Shown here: in pieces, positions 1 to 7,803 of the stretch
How positions within the stretch are numbered: the stretch's first letter is position 1
Layout of the letters: the number at the start of each line of letters is the position of its first letter
NCBI GenBank assembly: GCA_964502095.1
Contig: CAZCUF010000001.1
Coordinates: 248,001-312,000 of the forward strand
Direction: 5' to 3'
DNA: 64,000 nt
Source: JACPVF01 sp964502095
GTDB lineage: Bacteria; Chloroflexota; Anaerolineae; Anaerolineales; Villigracilaceae
The notes under the pieces: model-generated
Told to the model about the DNA's origin: nothing
Seen by the model: only the letters and a program-made list of their open reading frames with translations
The model's database searches: none
Program-made: the position numbers and the translations under genes

Positions 1-56
1 AGCGCGGTCAGGAACAACGCGTAGACGATCAGGCCGAGGAAGGTTGAGCGATTCAT
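1..56 (-). CDS. N-terminal fragment of a membrane protein, probably DUF58
   Basis: Only the first 18 codons lie inside the window. They start at an ATG on the minus strand, read MNRSTFLGLIVYALFLTA and run off the left edge. The fragment is hydrophobic and looks like the start of a membrane segment. It begins 7 bases after the stop of the MoxR gene on the same strand. MoxR ATPases are very often followed by DUF58 (von Willebrand A-like) proteins with N-terminal membrane helices, so DUF58 is the natural guess. That identity is inference from gene order, not from sequence. Confidence 0.5.
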   Translation of the reverse strand, partial: MNRSTFLGLIVYALFLTA

Positions 57-63
57 TCAGGGA

Positions 64-1041
64 TCATTTGATCACCGGCACAGGCACTTTCGAGAACACC
101 TCGCGAATCACTTCGCCCACCACTTGATGCGACATCCAAAATTCAGGCTGAAGAATCAGGCGGTGACTCAATACCGGCGCGGCAAAGCGTTTAATGTCGT
201 CGGGAATCACATACTCGCGTCCTTCCAGAGCGGCGCGGGCGCGCGCCAGCTTGAGGAACGCCAGTGAAGCGCGCGGACTGGCACCCACAGCCACGCGTCG
301 ATCCGTGCGCGTGGCATGCACAAGCTCGGCAATGTATGTTTCGAGGTCCGCGTCCACGTGAACGGTCTCCACCACAGCGCGCATCTCGAGCAAATCCTTT
401 GCGTGGACAATCTGCCGCAAAACGACTTCATCCTGCCGGCGTTCGCGGCGGCGATGTAAAATCTCGCGCTCTTCCTCCACGCTGGGATGCCCGACTGTGA
501 GCTTGACCATGAAGCGGTCAAGCTGTGCTTCGGGCAATGGGAAAGTGCCCTCGTACTCGATCGGGTTCTGCGTGGCAAGCACAAGAAAAGGCTCGGGCAG
601 TGCCAGCGACTCGCCTTCCAGAGTCACCTGCCCCTCCTGCATCGCCTCCAGCAAGGCAGATTGAGTCTTGGGCGAGGCGCGGTTGATCTCATCGGCCAGA
701 ACGATATTGGCAAACAACGGACCTTTGCGCAATTCAAATTTATTTTTGGCGCGGTCGAAAATGTAACCGCCCGTGATGTCGCCCGGCAGAAGATCCGGCG
801 TGAATTGGATACGCTTGAAGTCCAGGCCAAGCACGCGCGCGAAACTGCGCGCGATCAAAGTCTTACCGAGGCCCGGATAATCCTCGAGCAGAACGTGTCC
901 GCCGGCCAATATGGAAGCCATGATCATTTCAAGCGGATCGCGCTTGCCCACCACCGCGCGCTCCACCTCGCCGGTCACTTGTTTGCTGAGTGTCAGGACA
1001 TTAACGGAGTTTTTCACGATGCGTCTCCAGTTGAGACTCAA
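64..1041 (-). CDS. MoxR-family AAA+ ATPase
   Basis: This is a MoxR-type AAA+ ATPase of about 325 residues, a full-length size for the family. A Walker A motif (EDYPGLGKT) lies at residues 53-61, a Walker B motif (LADEIN) near 115-120, and the typical MoxR sensor region (ATQNPIEYEGTFPLPEAQ) near 156-173. MoxR proteins are thought to act as chaperones that help assemble or activate partner proteins with von Willebrand A domains, often DUF58 proteins. The gene overlaps the upstream gene by about 40 bases and is followed closely by a probable DUF58 gene, which fits a MoxR-DUF58-DUF4129 operon. A GTG at 1017 (residue 9) is an alternative start that would shorten the overlap. Confidence 0.93.
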   Translation of the reverse strand: MSLNWRRIVKNSVNVLTLSKQVTGEVERAVVGKRDPLEMIMASILAGGHVLLEDYPGLGKTLIARSFARVLGLDFKRIQFTPDLLPGDITGGYIFDRAKNKFELRKGPLFANIVLADEINRASPKTQSALLEAMQEGQVTLEGESLALPEPFLVLATQNPIEYEGTFPLPEAQLDRFMVKLTVGHPSVEEEREILHRRRERRQDEVVLRQIVHAKDLLEMRAVVETVHVDADLETYIAELVHATRTDRRVAVGASPRASLAFLKLARARAALEGREYVIPDDIKRFAAPVLSHRLILQPEFWMSHQVVGEVIREVFSKVPVPVIK

Positions 1042-1603
1042 GGAATGTCACCGCCTCACCAATTTCCAGGTCGAGGGGTGAAGTGGAGCGTGACATCCTG
1101 CGCGCCCTGGGATATTCTGCGAAAGAACCGTGGAGGCCGGTCTCCAAATAATTTTGCAGATGAGTCGAGGGCCGCCAATCCGCGCCGACCAAAGGCGCGA
1201 AGACCGAACGCGAAGGATCGCCCTCGCGCTGGACGAGCATTTGATATGCCAAATTCCCGAGGCGGTTAGCCACCAGCCATTTGAAATAAATGCCGCCCTT
1301 CGATTTACGAATCCATTCAGCCAGCTTTTCCACCGGGCCTTGCGCGGGACGCGCCCTGGAGGGCCGTCGTACACCATAACGCGGCTTTGAACCCAGGCTT
1401 TGCACAAGGAGGATCATGGCCGCCAGCACGATCAAACTCCAATCCACCAGTTGCGGCGTGGACTGATAAAACAGATTCAATATCCAGAATAGATATGCCA
1501 GCGGAACGACGACCGCGCGTTGAACGACATCGCGCAGTGGAAAGGCCAGCAGGAGCGATAATACAAGCACACTTGCAGTCACCCAAACAAAACGCCGCGT
1601 CAT
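1001..1603 (-). CDS. Membrane protein of the MoxR operon, unknown family
   Basis: This is a 200-residue protein with two hydrophobic segments near the N-terminus (residues about 7-25 and 30-68) followed by a basic, soluble C-terminal half. I do not recognise the family. The chosen ATG at 1603 overlaps the TGA stop of the upstream DUF4129 gene (ATGA), suggesting translational coupling; a longer reading from 1642 would overlap that gene further. It lies between DUF4129 and MoxR genes, so it probably belongs to the same membrane-associated system. In related operons this position is often taken by a DUF4350-like or other accessory membrane protein, but no such domain is clear here. Confidence 0.75.
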   Translation of the reverse strand: MTRRFVWVTASVLVLSLLLAFPLRDVVQRAVVVPLAYLFWILNLFYQSTPQLVDWSLIVLAAMILLVQSLGSKPRYGVRRPSRARPAQGPVEKLAEWIRKSKGGIYFKWLVANRLGNLAYQMLVQREGDPSRSVFAPLVGADWRPSTHLQNYLETGLHGSFAEYPRARRMSRSTSPLDLEIGEAVTFLESQLETHREKLR

Positions 1604-2493
1604 GCAACTTCTCCGCAATAATTCATGATGGCCGTCAAACAATTCACGGCTTCGCCGATCTCGGCCTGTGTGGACGTCAGCGCGCCGTAACGAACGCGCT
1701 CGAATAGGCGCGTCAATTTGTGTACAGCCTCGGCGGGCAGGCCTGCCCGCTCCAGGCGCGCGGCGAACTCAGAAGGGGTCATTGCAATCTGCCGCGTCAG
1801 GCCGCGCCGCTTCTCCACCACATCAGACATGCGCGCGTAACAATCCACGATCACATCGTCCCAGGGGCGGCCGGCGGAAAGTTCGCCCAATGACCGGCGC
1901 GCGATCTCGCCCAACTCATCCAACGGCTTTTGCATCGCCAGCAGAAAAGCCTGCCTACGCCGCCACCAGCGGCCAGCCAGCCATACGGCCGCCACGATCA
2001 AAAGAGCAATCGCAATACTGATCAATAAAATCAAAGGGGAAGAGAGTTTCGGCGGAGTAAAAACCGGGACAAGCACATTGGCGTCCGCCGCCGAACCCGC
2101 CGTTCCTGCCGCAAGATCGTTAAATTTGAAAATGCCCGATAACCCCGGAACATATTTGAACGCCAGAAGCAGCGCGATCAGGCCCAATGCCAGGCGCAGA
2201 AAATTTCGAAGCAGTTTACGGCGCATTTCCGGCGAAAGCAACAGGCTGGTCAATATCACGATCAAGACCACCACCGCCCAGGCCACGAGTTGTTTCCACA
2301 ACGGGATGGCGACCATATCGCGCACAAAATGTACTACGGAGATATTAACTGTCTGCGCCTCATTCCGACCGATTGCCTGGCCGGCGCGAAATGAAACCTC
2401 CCTCAGCCCCGACGACAACGCGGCCACCGCCGCCAGCGCAACAACCGCGAACGCAACGACCCAACCTTTTCGGCTGAAAAAAGCGCGCATCAT
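1600..2493 (-). CDS. DUF4129 domain membrane protein
   Basis: This is a 297-residue protein with an N-terminal membrane helix (residues about 12-30), further hydrophobic segments near 70-110 and 152-175, and a cytoplasmic C-terminal region. That region (about 190-290) matches the DUF4129 pattern: a WDDVI..CYARM helix, then MTPSEFAARLERAGLP and a late LTRLFERVRYG segment. DUF4129 also forms the tail of many transglutaminase-like proteins in MoxR operons. It is the first visible gene of the operon running leftwards through the 200-residue membrane protein and MoxR. The next gene to the right (DUF309) is divergent, so the 53-base gap should hold both promoters. Confidence 0.8.
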   Translation of the reverse strand: MMRAFFSRKGWVVAFAVVALAAVAALSSGLREVSFRAGQAIGRNEAQTVNISVVHFVRDMVAIPLWKQLVAWAVVVLIVILTSLLLSPEMRRKLLRNFLRLALGLIALLLAFKYVPGLSGIFKFNDLAAGTAGSAADANVLVPVFTPPKLSSPLILLISIAIALLIVAAVWLAGRWWRRRQAFLLAMQKPLDELGEIARRSLGELSAGRPWDDVIVDCYARMSDVVEKRRGLTRQIAMTPSEFAARLERAGLPAEAVHKLTRLFERVRYGALTSTQAEIGEAVNCLTAIMNYCGEVA

Positions 2494-2546
2494 ATGAAAA
2501 GAATTTTACCACCGGCAAAAGTTTCAGCCGTGTTATACTGCCGCGG

Positions 2547-2933
2547 ATGAGCGATTGTGAAGGGACACTTCATCCGCAGGCCCGCGCCGGAATTCGATTG
2601 ATGAACGAGGGCCATTATTTCGAGGCGCATGAAGAGTTGGAATTCGCCTGGAAGGATGAGCAGGGCCGCGTACGCGAGCTATATCAGGGCATTCTTCAAG
2701 CGGCCGTCACGTATCTGCACATCCGCCGGAGAAATTATCAAGGCGCGCTCAAGGTCTATCTACGCGGAATGCGGAAATTGAAGAATTGGCCCGATACCTG
2801 CCGCGGCGTTGAAGTGGAGCAATTACGCAAGGATTTGAACGCGGTAATTGCCGAAGTCCAGCGGTTGGGCGAGGCGCGGCTGGGAGAATTCGATCAGTCG
2901 CTGATCAAACCTGTCATTTGGAAAGAAGACTGA
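2547..2933 (+). CDS. DUF309 family protein
   Basis: This is a 128-residue protein of the DUF309 family. The diagnostic segment is GHYFEAHEELE (residues 22-32), followed by WKDEQGRVRELYQGILQ and a repeated helical region with YL(H/R) motifs. The family is small, helical and of unknown function. A TATACT element ends 7 bases before the ATG and no Shine-Dalgarno sequence is visible, so the transcript may be leaderless. The next gene, a small zinc ribbon, starts 1 base after the stop, so the two are probably co-transcribed. Confidence 0.88.
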   Translation: MSDCEGTLHPQARAGIRLMNEGHYFEAHEELEFAWKDEQGRVRELYQGILQAAVTYLHIRRRNYQGALKVYLRGMRKLKNWPDTCRGVEVEQLRKDLNAVIAEVQRLGEARLGEFDQSLIKPVIWKED

Positions 2934-2934
2934 A

Positions 2935-3114
2935 ATGGGCGCTGAATCTCAAACACAGGAAACGAACGAGAAGGAACCGCCGGAGCCGAAAGAAAAACGC
3001 GTTTACATCTGCGACCGATGCGGAAGTCGGATGTTCGAGAAGAATTGCAAAGTGACCTGCCCCAATTGTGGAAATCGCTTCGACTGCTCGGACTTGAATA
3101 TTTATTTCGATTGA
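2935..3114 (+). CDS. Small zinc-ribbon protein (59 aa)
   Basis: This short reading frame encodes 59 residues: an acidic, Glu/Pro/Lys-rich N-terminus, then a compact zinc ribbon. The ligands are a CDRC pair at Cys26/Cys29 and a CPNC pair at Cys42/Cys45, with extra cysteines at 38 and 51. It starts 1 base after the DUF309 stop and ends 6 bases before the convergent gene's stop. The regular Cys pairs, the codon usage and the tight spacing argue that it is real. The function is unknown; nucleic-acid or protein binding through zinc is the general expectation for such folds. Confidence 0.75.
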   Translation: MGAESQTQETNEKEPPEPKEKRVYICDRCGSRMFEKNCKVTCPNCGNRFDCSDLNIYFD

Positions 3115-3120
3115 CGCGCC

Positions 3121-3894
3121 TTATGGCAGGGTGCGGAAGGTCTCTGCGATCTGATCGAAGGTGGGCAACAGCGTATAGAAATTATCCAGTGTCGCATTAC
3201 AGCCGATCTCCCAGGCCACATCTCCATCCTGAACCATGTAATACACATATCCAACGGAGGTCGTGTTGAAGTTGGCCTGCAGGGTGGCGCGCACGCCCTG
3301 TGCATGATACATCGGAAAATCCTTGCGTTGCACAAAAGTATAAGTCACCGGCAAATTCGAGAAACGCGTATCCACGTAGGTTTCGAAATCGCCATCCGTC
3401 AGCGGTTGTTGTTTCAAATAGATGGCCGTCTCAATGAACTGACCCGGCGTGTTCTTGTGAAAGGTCAGTGTGTATTCGGGCGGGTTATCCTGAATCTGTT
3501 GGGCGAGGTCCGTTTGCCCAAGTTTACTCAGCCCTTGAATCAGCGACTTGTTGTAGTCGTCCGAGCTTTCCACTACAAATTCCGCGGGGAGCCAGATCTC
3601 ATACTGGTCGGTAATGTATTGGCTCCAGCCCTGCGGAATGGAAGCCTCATACGGAGTCTCGGTGGGCGTGGAGGTGACGGTGGCAGTAGCGGTCGGGGGC
3701 GGAGGTGTGGGCGTCGCGCCCACAAACGGTACCTGAACAATCGGCTGGTTGCTGGCAGGTAACTGCGATCCATTGATCACAAACCATCCGCCGAATCCCA
3801 ACACACCGAACGCGGCACAAGCCAGGCAGGCCAAAACGATCAACTGCAAAACCGTCATGCCTAGAATTCTTTGGGAACGCTTTGTATTTTTCAT
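3121..3894 (-). CDS. Membrane-anchored extracellular protein, unknown family
   Basis: This 257-residue protein has a hydrophobic anchor at residues about 14-43, then a Pro/Thr linker (near 60-80) typical of exported Chloroflexota proteins, then a soluble domain. The soluble part begins with a segment like IPQGWSQYITDQYEIWLPAEF, resembling domains that read 'user-facing' peptide segments in PsbP-like or DcrB-like folds, but I cannot assign a family. It starts 3 bases downstream of the cyclase stop on the same strand, so the two genes probably share a transcript. It probably faces the cell exterior. Confidence 0.7.
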   Translation of the reverse strand: MKNTKRSQRILGMTVLQLIVLACLACAAFGVLGFGGWFVINGSQLPASNQPIVQVPFVGATPTPPPPTATATVTSTPTETPYEASIPQGWSQYITDQYEIWLPAEFVVESSDDYNKSLIQGLSKLGQTDLAQQIQDNPPEYTLTFHKNTPGQFIETAIYLKQQPLTDGDFETYVDTRFSNLPVTYTFVQRKDFPMYHAQGVRATLQANFNTTSVGYVYYMVQDGDVAWEIGCNATLDNFYTLLPTFDQIAETFRTLP

Positions 3895-3897
3895 GGG

Positions 3898-4533
3898 TTA
3901 TTTTGAGATCAGGATGGCACGCGCCGGCGCACCATCCGAGCCGACGAGTTTCAAAGGGAGACAATACAAATCGTAAAACCCACGCGGAACTTGGGAGAGA
4001 TTCAACCCTTCGAGGATGATTACGCCCGCTTCCAACAGGACCCGGTGAGTTGGTTCCAGTTCATCGAACGGCGCGACCGAAAGATAATCCACGCCCACCA
4101 AACGAATGCCATGTTCGATCAGCCAGCGCGCGCCGTCTTCGGTGACGGCTACGAAATCGTTCTGGAATTCGGTCTCGCCTTTAGCCCACAGATGCGAGTT
4201 GCGCGTACCGAACAAAAGGCGCGTCGTCCCCTCCGCCAAAGGAATCCCGGATAATGTTTCAGTATCAATGGCGTCCATGCCGTCCGGCAGTTGGGCCACA
4301 TAGCACGAGCCCGTCAACATCTCCAGCGGCAGAGACTCAACGGTGCGATGATCATTGAGAAAATGATGCGGCGCGTCGACATGCGTGCCTATATGCACGC
4401 TGGCATTCAAGCGCGAAACGTTGCTTTGCGCGCCGGCAGACATGGATTCGATCAATTCCAGTTGGATCGGCGGGTCGCCCGGCCAAACCGGCAGGGACGG
4501 CGAGATGGGCAGAGAAATGTCATAGATGCGCAT
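3898..4533 (-). CDS. Cyclase family protein (kynurenine formamidase-like)
   Basis: This 211-residue protein belongs to the cyclase/KynB superfamily of metal-dependent amidohydrolase-like enzymes. It opens with MRIYDISLPIS and carries the metal-binding motif HIGTHVDAPHHF at residues 47-58, the hallmark of the family. Members hydrolyse N-formylkynurenine or related amides and esters; the substrate here cannot be told. The ATG at 4533 is preferred because an AAGGAA sequence sits just upstream and because family members begin at this point. An upstream start at 4581 would add 16 unrelated residues. Confidence 0.88.
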   Translation of the reverse strand: MRIYDISLPISPSLPVWPGDPPIQLELIESMSAGAQSNVSRLNASVHIGTHVDAPHHFLNDHRTVESLPLEMLTGSCYVAQLPDGMDAIDTETLSGIPLAEGTTRLLFGTRNSHLWAKGETEFQNDFVAVTEDGARWLIEHGIRLVGVDYLSVAPFDELEPTHRVLLEAGVIILEGLNLSQVPRGFYDLYCLPLKLVGSDGAPARAILISK

Positions 4534-4652
4534 GGCAGATTCCTTATGAGGTGGAGGCCGGCGCTTGAGGAGCCGAACCAATTAAGGGCGTGGAGGGAGA
4601 AACGTCAAGTAAAGCGGAGAAAATTGAGCGAAGAATCTCATTAATCGATTCG

Positions 4653-5762
4653 CTATTCTTCCAATATTGTCTCGGCCAAAGTAAATTGTTTCAATGCAGA
4701 TTTGTCAATTGTAACGCCCAGGCCCGGGCCGGACGGCACGTCAATGGTACTATCGGAATTCAACATAAATCTTTCCTGCGTGATATCGCGCGCATAATAG
4801 CGATCCGAGGCCGAAATATCGCCGGGTAGTGTGAAGCCTGGCAGGGAAGCCAGCGCCAGATTGGAGGCGCGGCCGACGCCTGTTTCCAACATCCCGCCGC
4901 ACCACACCGGGACATTCTGCCCGCGGCACAAATCGTGAATTGCCAGCGCCTGACTCAACCCGCCCACTCGCCCCGCTTTGATATTGATCACGCGGCAAGC
5001 TTCCATTTCGAGCGCGTAACGCGCATGGCGCGGCGAGACCACACTTTCATCGAGGCAGATCGGCGTTTTGAATTCAACCTGCATGAGGCGGTGATCCCAA
5101 ATATCGTCTTCGTAGAGCGGCTGTTCGATCAAGAGTAAGTTTAATTCATCGAGCGGAAGCAAAGCCCGATACGTATCCAGCGAATAGGAGGAGTTGGCGT
5201 CCGCTTGCAGGCGGAGATCGGGGAACGCGGCGCGGACGGCGGAGACATCGTTTACATCGCGGCCCGGCTTGATCTTGAGTTTGACGCGCCGATAGCCATC
5301 CGCGAGATATTTTTTCACCAGCTTAACGAGCGCGGCGGGCGATTCTTGAATCCCGATCGAAACGCCGACTTGTACTTTCTGATGAATGCCGCCCAATATT
5401 TCGCGCAGAGATCTGCCCTCGCGCTTGCCGAGCAAATCCCACAATGCCATCTCCACACCGGCTTTGGCAAAATGGTGGCCGCGGATGCCGGCGACACGCC
5501 GCTGAAAATCAGCCGCACCTTTAACGTCTTGATTCAGAATCAGCGGCGCGGCAAAGTCCTTGAGAATATGCCAGGCGGTTCCAGTTGTTTCATAGGAATA
5601 GCCCGGCGAATAATCCGCTACGCACTCACCGTAACCCGTCAGGCCCTCGGAATTCAAAGCGACAAGCACACATTCGCGCTCGTCCTGACGCCCGAAAGAG
5701 GTTTCAAACGGCGCAACCAGCGGCATGCGGAGATGAGTGAGAGTGATTTGTTCGATTTTCAT
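4653..5762 (-). CDS. menC: Enolase-superfamily o-succinylbenzoate synthase / N-acylamino acid racemase
   Basis: This 369-residue protein is a full-length muconate-cycloisomerase-type enolase superfamily member. The catalytic KLK motif is at residues 161-163, metal ligands fit Asp188, Glu213 and Asp238, and the second catalytic lysine fits Lys262 (INIKAGRVGG). This subgroup includes o-succinylbenzoate synthase (menaquinone pathway) and N-succinylamino acid racemases, which cannot be separated by these motifs. No other men genes are nearby, so the racemase activity remains possible. A terminator-like hairpin separates it from the zinc-ribbon gene upstream. Confidence 0.88.
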   Translation of the reverse strand: MKIEQITLTHLRMPLVAPFETSFGRQDERECVLVALNSEGLTGYGECVADYSPGYSYETTGTAWHILKDFAAPLILNQDVKGAADFQRRVAGIRGHHFAKAGVEMALWDLLGKREGRSLREILGGIHQKVQVGVSIGIQESPAALVKLVKKYLADGYRRVKLKIKPGRDVNDVSAVRAAFPDLRLQADANSSYSLDTYRALLPLDELNLLLIEQPLYEDDIWDHRLMQVEFKTPICLDESVVSPRHARYALEMEACRVINIKAGRVGGLSQALAIHDLCRGQNVPVWCGGMLETGVGRASNLALASLPGFTLPGDISASDRYYARDITQERFMLNSDSTIDVPSGPGLGVTIDKSALKQFTLAETILEE

Positions 5763-5768
5763 GGTTTT

Positions 5769-5803
5769 TGAAAAACATCCTCCTGCGTTTTCAGAGGAGG
5801 ATG
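5769..5803 (-). terminator. Rho-independent terminator after the zinc-ribbon membrane gene
   Basis: On the minus strand an 8-bp stem (CATCCTCC / GGAGGATG) with a 12-base loop is followed by TTTTTC. It lies just past the stop of the gene at 5814-6335 and before the MenC-like gene, so it ends the upstream unit. Confidence 0.75.
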
Positions 5804-5813
5804 AATGTTTCGG

Positions 5814-6335
5814 TTATTCTATCTTAACTTCATCGGCGTCTTCCCCCACTTGCAGGCCCTTGAGCGCGTCATCCATGCTGACGCTTTCGCGGCGCATGCC
5901 CGGCGCGGGCGTGCCGCAAAACGGGCAGATATTCCACGGCAACTCCATCAGCCGTCCGCAGTTGTGACAGGTTTTCTTCAGTTTGGTGTGACAGTTCGGG
6001 CAGACCTGCCATTCGTCTTTCACGCGCCGTTCACAGCCGGGGCAAAGCGGCAAATCTTCGAGCGCCTGAAGCAGAGCTTCCTCTTCCAGCGTGCGTTGAT
6101 ATTCCTCTTCGAGCGTGCGCGGCGGGCGCAGAATCAAATAGACCAGCACGCCCGGCAAATTCAAGACCGCCACCAGCAATGTAGAAAGAATTTGCACCAG
6201 CGGATCGCGGGAGCGGGCGCGGATATCGCGGTACGTCCAAATGACCAGCGCGATCCACAAGGCCGCCAGAAGCGCGCCGCCGAAGGCCGTTAGCACCAGC
6301 AAAAAATTGCTGAGGAACGTCGGGTCGAGGGTCAT
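5814..6335 (-). CDS. Membrane protein with double zinc ribbon
   Basis: This 173-residue protein has two hydrophobic helices (residues about 10-34 and 46-70), a Glu-rich segment, and a C-terminal pair of zinc ribbons. The ribbon cysteines come as CPGC, CPNC, CHNC and CPFC pairs between residues about 98 and 143, the pattern of DZANK-type double zinc ribbons. The arrangement suggests a membrane-anchored protein whose zinc domain faces the cytoplasm. It is 19 bases downstream of the aspartase/fumarase gene. Function unknown. Confidence 0.8.
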   Translation of the reverse strand: MTLDPTFLSNFLLVLTAFGGALLAALWIALVIWTYRDIRARSRDPLVQILSTLLVAVLNLPGVLVYLILRPPRTLEEEYQRTLEEEALLQALEDLPLCPGCERRVKDEWQVCPNCHTKLKKTCHNCGRLMELPWNICPFCGTPAPGMRRESVSMDDALKGLQVGEDADEVKIE

Positions 6336-6354
6336 GATTTCAAATTGTACCGCA

Positions 6355-7794
6355 TTATCCCCCGGCGATTCCGCCTTCGGTCAACTTGCGTAAATCGCTC
6401 AACGCGGCTTCGATTTCCTCCGCGCTGACCGGGCGATCTTCGTCGCGGTGTTTGAGTTGTCCGGCGCGCGCCTTCTCCACTGCTACTTCGCGAATGGCGG
6501 CATTGCGCGCCAGCGCTTCTTTCACCAACGCCGCGCCCTGGGCATACCCGATCACCGGATTCAACGCGGTCACTACAATGGCATTCTTTGCCAGCCAACC
6601 CTCGGCTTTTTCGCGGTTGGCCGTCAGGCCTTTCACAGCGCGTTCCGTAAACGCGTTCACCGCGCCGATCATCACCTGCATCATCTCGAACAAATTATGC
6701 GCGATGATGGGCATCATTACATTCAATTCCAATTGTCCGGCCTGCACCGCCATCGCAACCGCCGTATCACAACCCACCACATGAAACATGGATTGATCCA
6801 GCATTTCGGCCAGCACCGGATTCACCTTGCCCGGCATGATCGAAGAACCGGGTTGAACCGCGGGCAGATGAATCTCATCGAGGCCAGTCGAAGGGCCGGA
6901 TGCCAGCAGGCGAAAATCATTAGCGATACGAATCAACGTCAAGGCCGTGACGCGTAACGAAGAAGAGAAGTCAGCCGCATCGGCCATGGATTGCATCGAC
7001 TCGAATAAGTTATCCGACTCGTATAATTTCAATCCGGTCAATTGGGATAATTGCTTGACCATGCGCGGATGATACTCATGGTGTGCGTTCAACCCGGACC
7101 CGACTGCAGTTCCGCCGATCCCCAGCCGCTTCAACCCCTCGGCAGACCGGCGCACGCGCTCCGCGTCGCGCCGTACCGCTTTGGCGTACGCGCCGAACTC
7201 CTGCCCCAGGCGAACCGGCACGGCATCCTGCAAATGCGTGCGCCCCGATTTGACCACATCATCGAACTCAATTGCCTTAGCACCCAACGCGTCCGCCAAT
7301 CCATCCAACGCGGACAATAACTCGTCCACGCGCCATAAACAGCCGAGACGAATCGAAGTGGGAATCACATCGTTCGTGGACTGCGCCATGTTGACGTGAT
7401 CGTTTGGATGCACTTTATATTCGCCAGGCTGGCCGCCCAAGATCTGAGTGGCGCGATTGGCAATGACTTCGTTGGCGTTCATGTTATGGCTTGTGCCCGC
7501 GCCAGCCTGAAACGGATCGACCACAAACTCGGAATCCCATTTGCCGTCCATCACCTCGCGCGCGGCCTGGATGATGGCATCTGCCCGTTGTGCGTCGAGC
7601 AGGCCGAGGTCCCGGTTGACCGATGCCGCCGACAGTTTGATCGCGGCAATTGACCAGATAAATGCGCGCCAGGGCTTCAATCCCGAAATCGGGAAGTTTT
7701 CCACTGCGCGTTGAGTCTGCACGCCGTACAACGCCTCCGCTGGAACCTGAAGCTGTCCCAGCGAATCTTTCTCAACTCGAAAACTCTTGTTCAT
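6355..7794 (-). CDS. Aspartate ammonia-lyase / class II fumarase family enzyme
   Basis: This 479-residue enzyme belongs to the fumarase/aspartase superfamily, which interconverts fumarate with malate or aspartate. The signature GSSIMPGKVNP is at residues 316-326, with the other conserved blocks GAGTSHNMNANEV (98-110), HPNDHVNMAQSTND (129-142) and GRTHLQDAVP (184-193). Segments such as GAGTS.NMN and GSGLN..HEY look closer to aspartase than to FumC, but these remarks rest on remembered sequences. I therefore leave the substrate open. It lies 9 bases downstream of the DUF3048 lipoprotein stop-side neighbour and upstream of the double zinc ribbon gene on the same strand. Confidence 0.88.
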   Translation of the reverse strand: MNKSFRVEKDSLGQLQVPAEALYGVQTQRAVENFPISGLKPWRAFIWSIAAIKLSAASVNRDLGLLDAQRADAIIQAAREVMDGKWDSEFVVDPFQAGAGTSHNMNANEVIANRATQILGGQPGEYKVHPNDHVNMAQSTNDVIPTSIRLGCLWRVDELLSALDGLADALGAKAIEFDDVVKSGRTHLQDAVPVRLGQEFGAYAKAVRRDAERVRRSAEGLKRLGIGGTAVGSGLNAHHEYHPRMVKQLSQLTGLKLYESDNLFESMQSMADAADFSSSLRVTALTLIRIANDFRLLASGPSTGLDEIHLPAVQPGSSIMPGKVNPVLAEMLDQSMFHVVGCDTAVAMAVQAGQLELNVMMPIIAHNLFEMMQVMIGAVNAFTERAVKGLTANREKAEGWLAKNAIVVTALNPVIGYAQGAALVKEALARNAAIREVAVEKARAGQLKHRDEDRPVSAEEIEAALSDLRKLTEGGIAGG

Positions 7795-7803
7795 ATTTGC
7801 CTT

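Noticed and set aside
487..1269. Long open frame opposite the MoxR genes
   Set aside because: It runs antisense to two clear genes with no family similarity; high GC codon usage creates long opposite frames. The same holds for 22437-23096 opposite the TPR gene.
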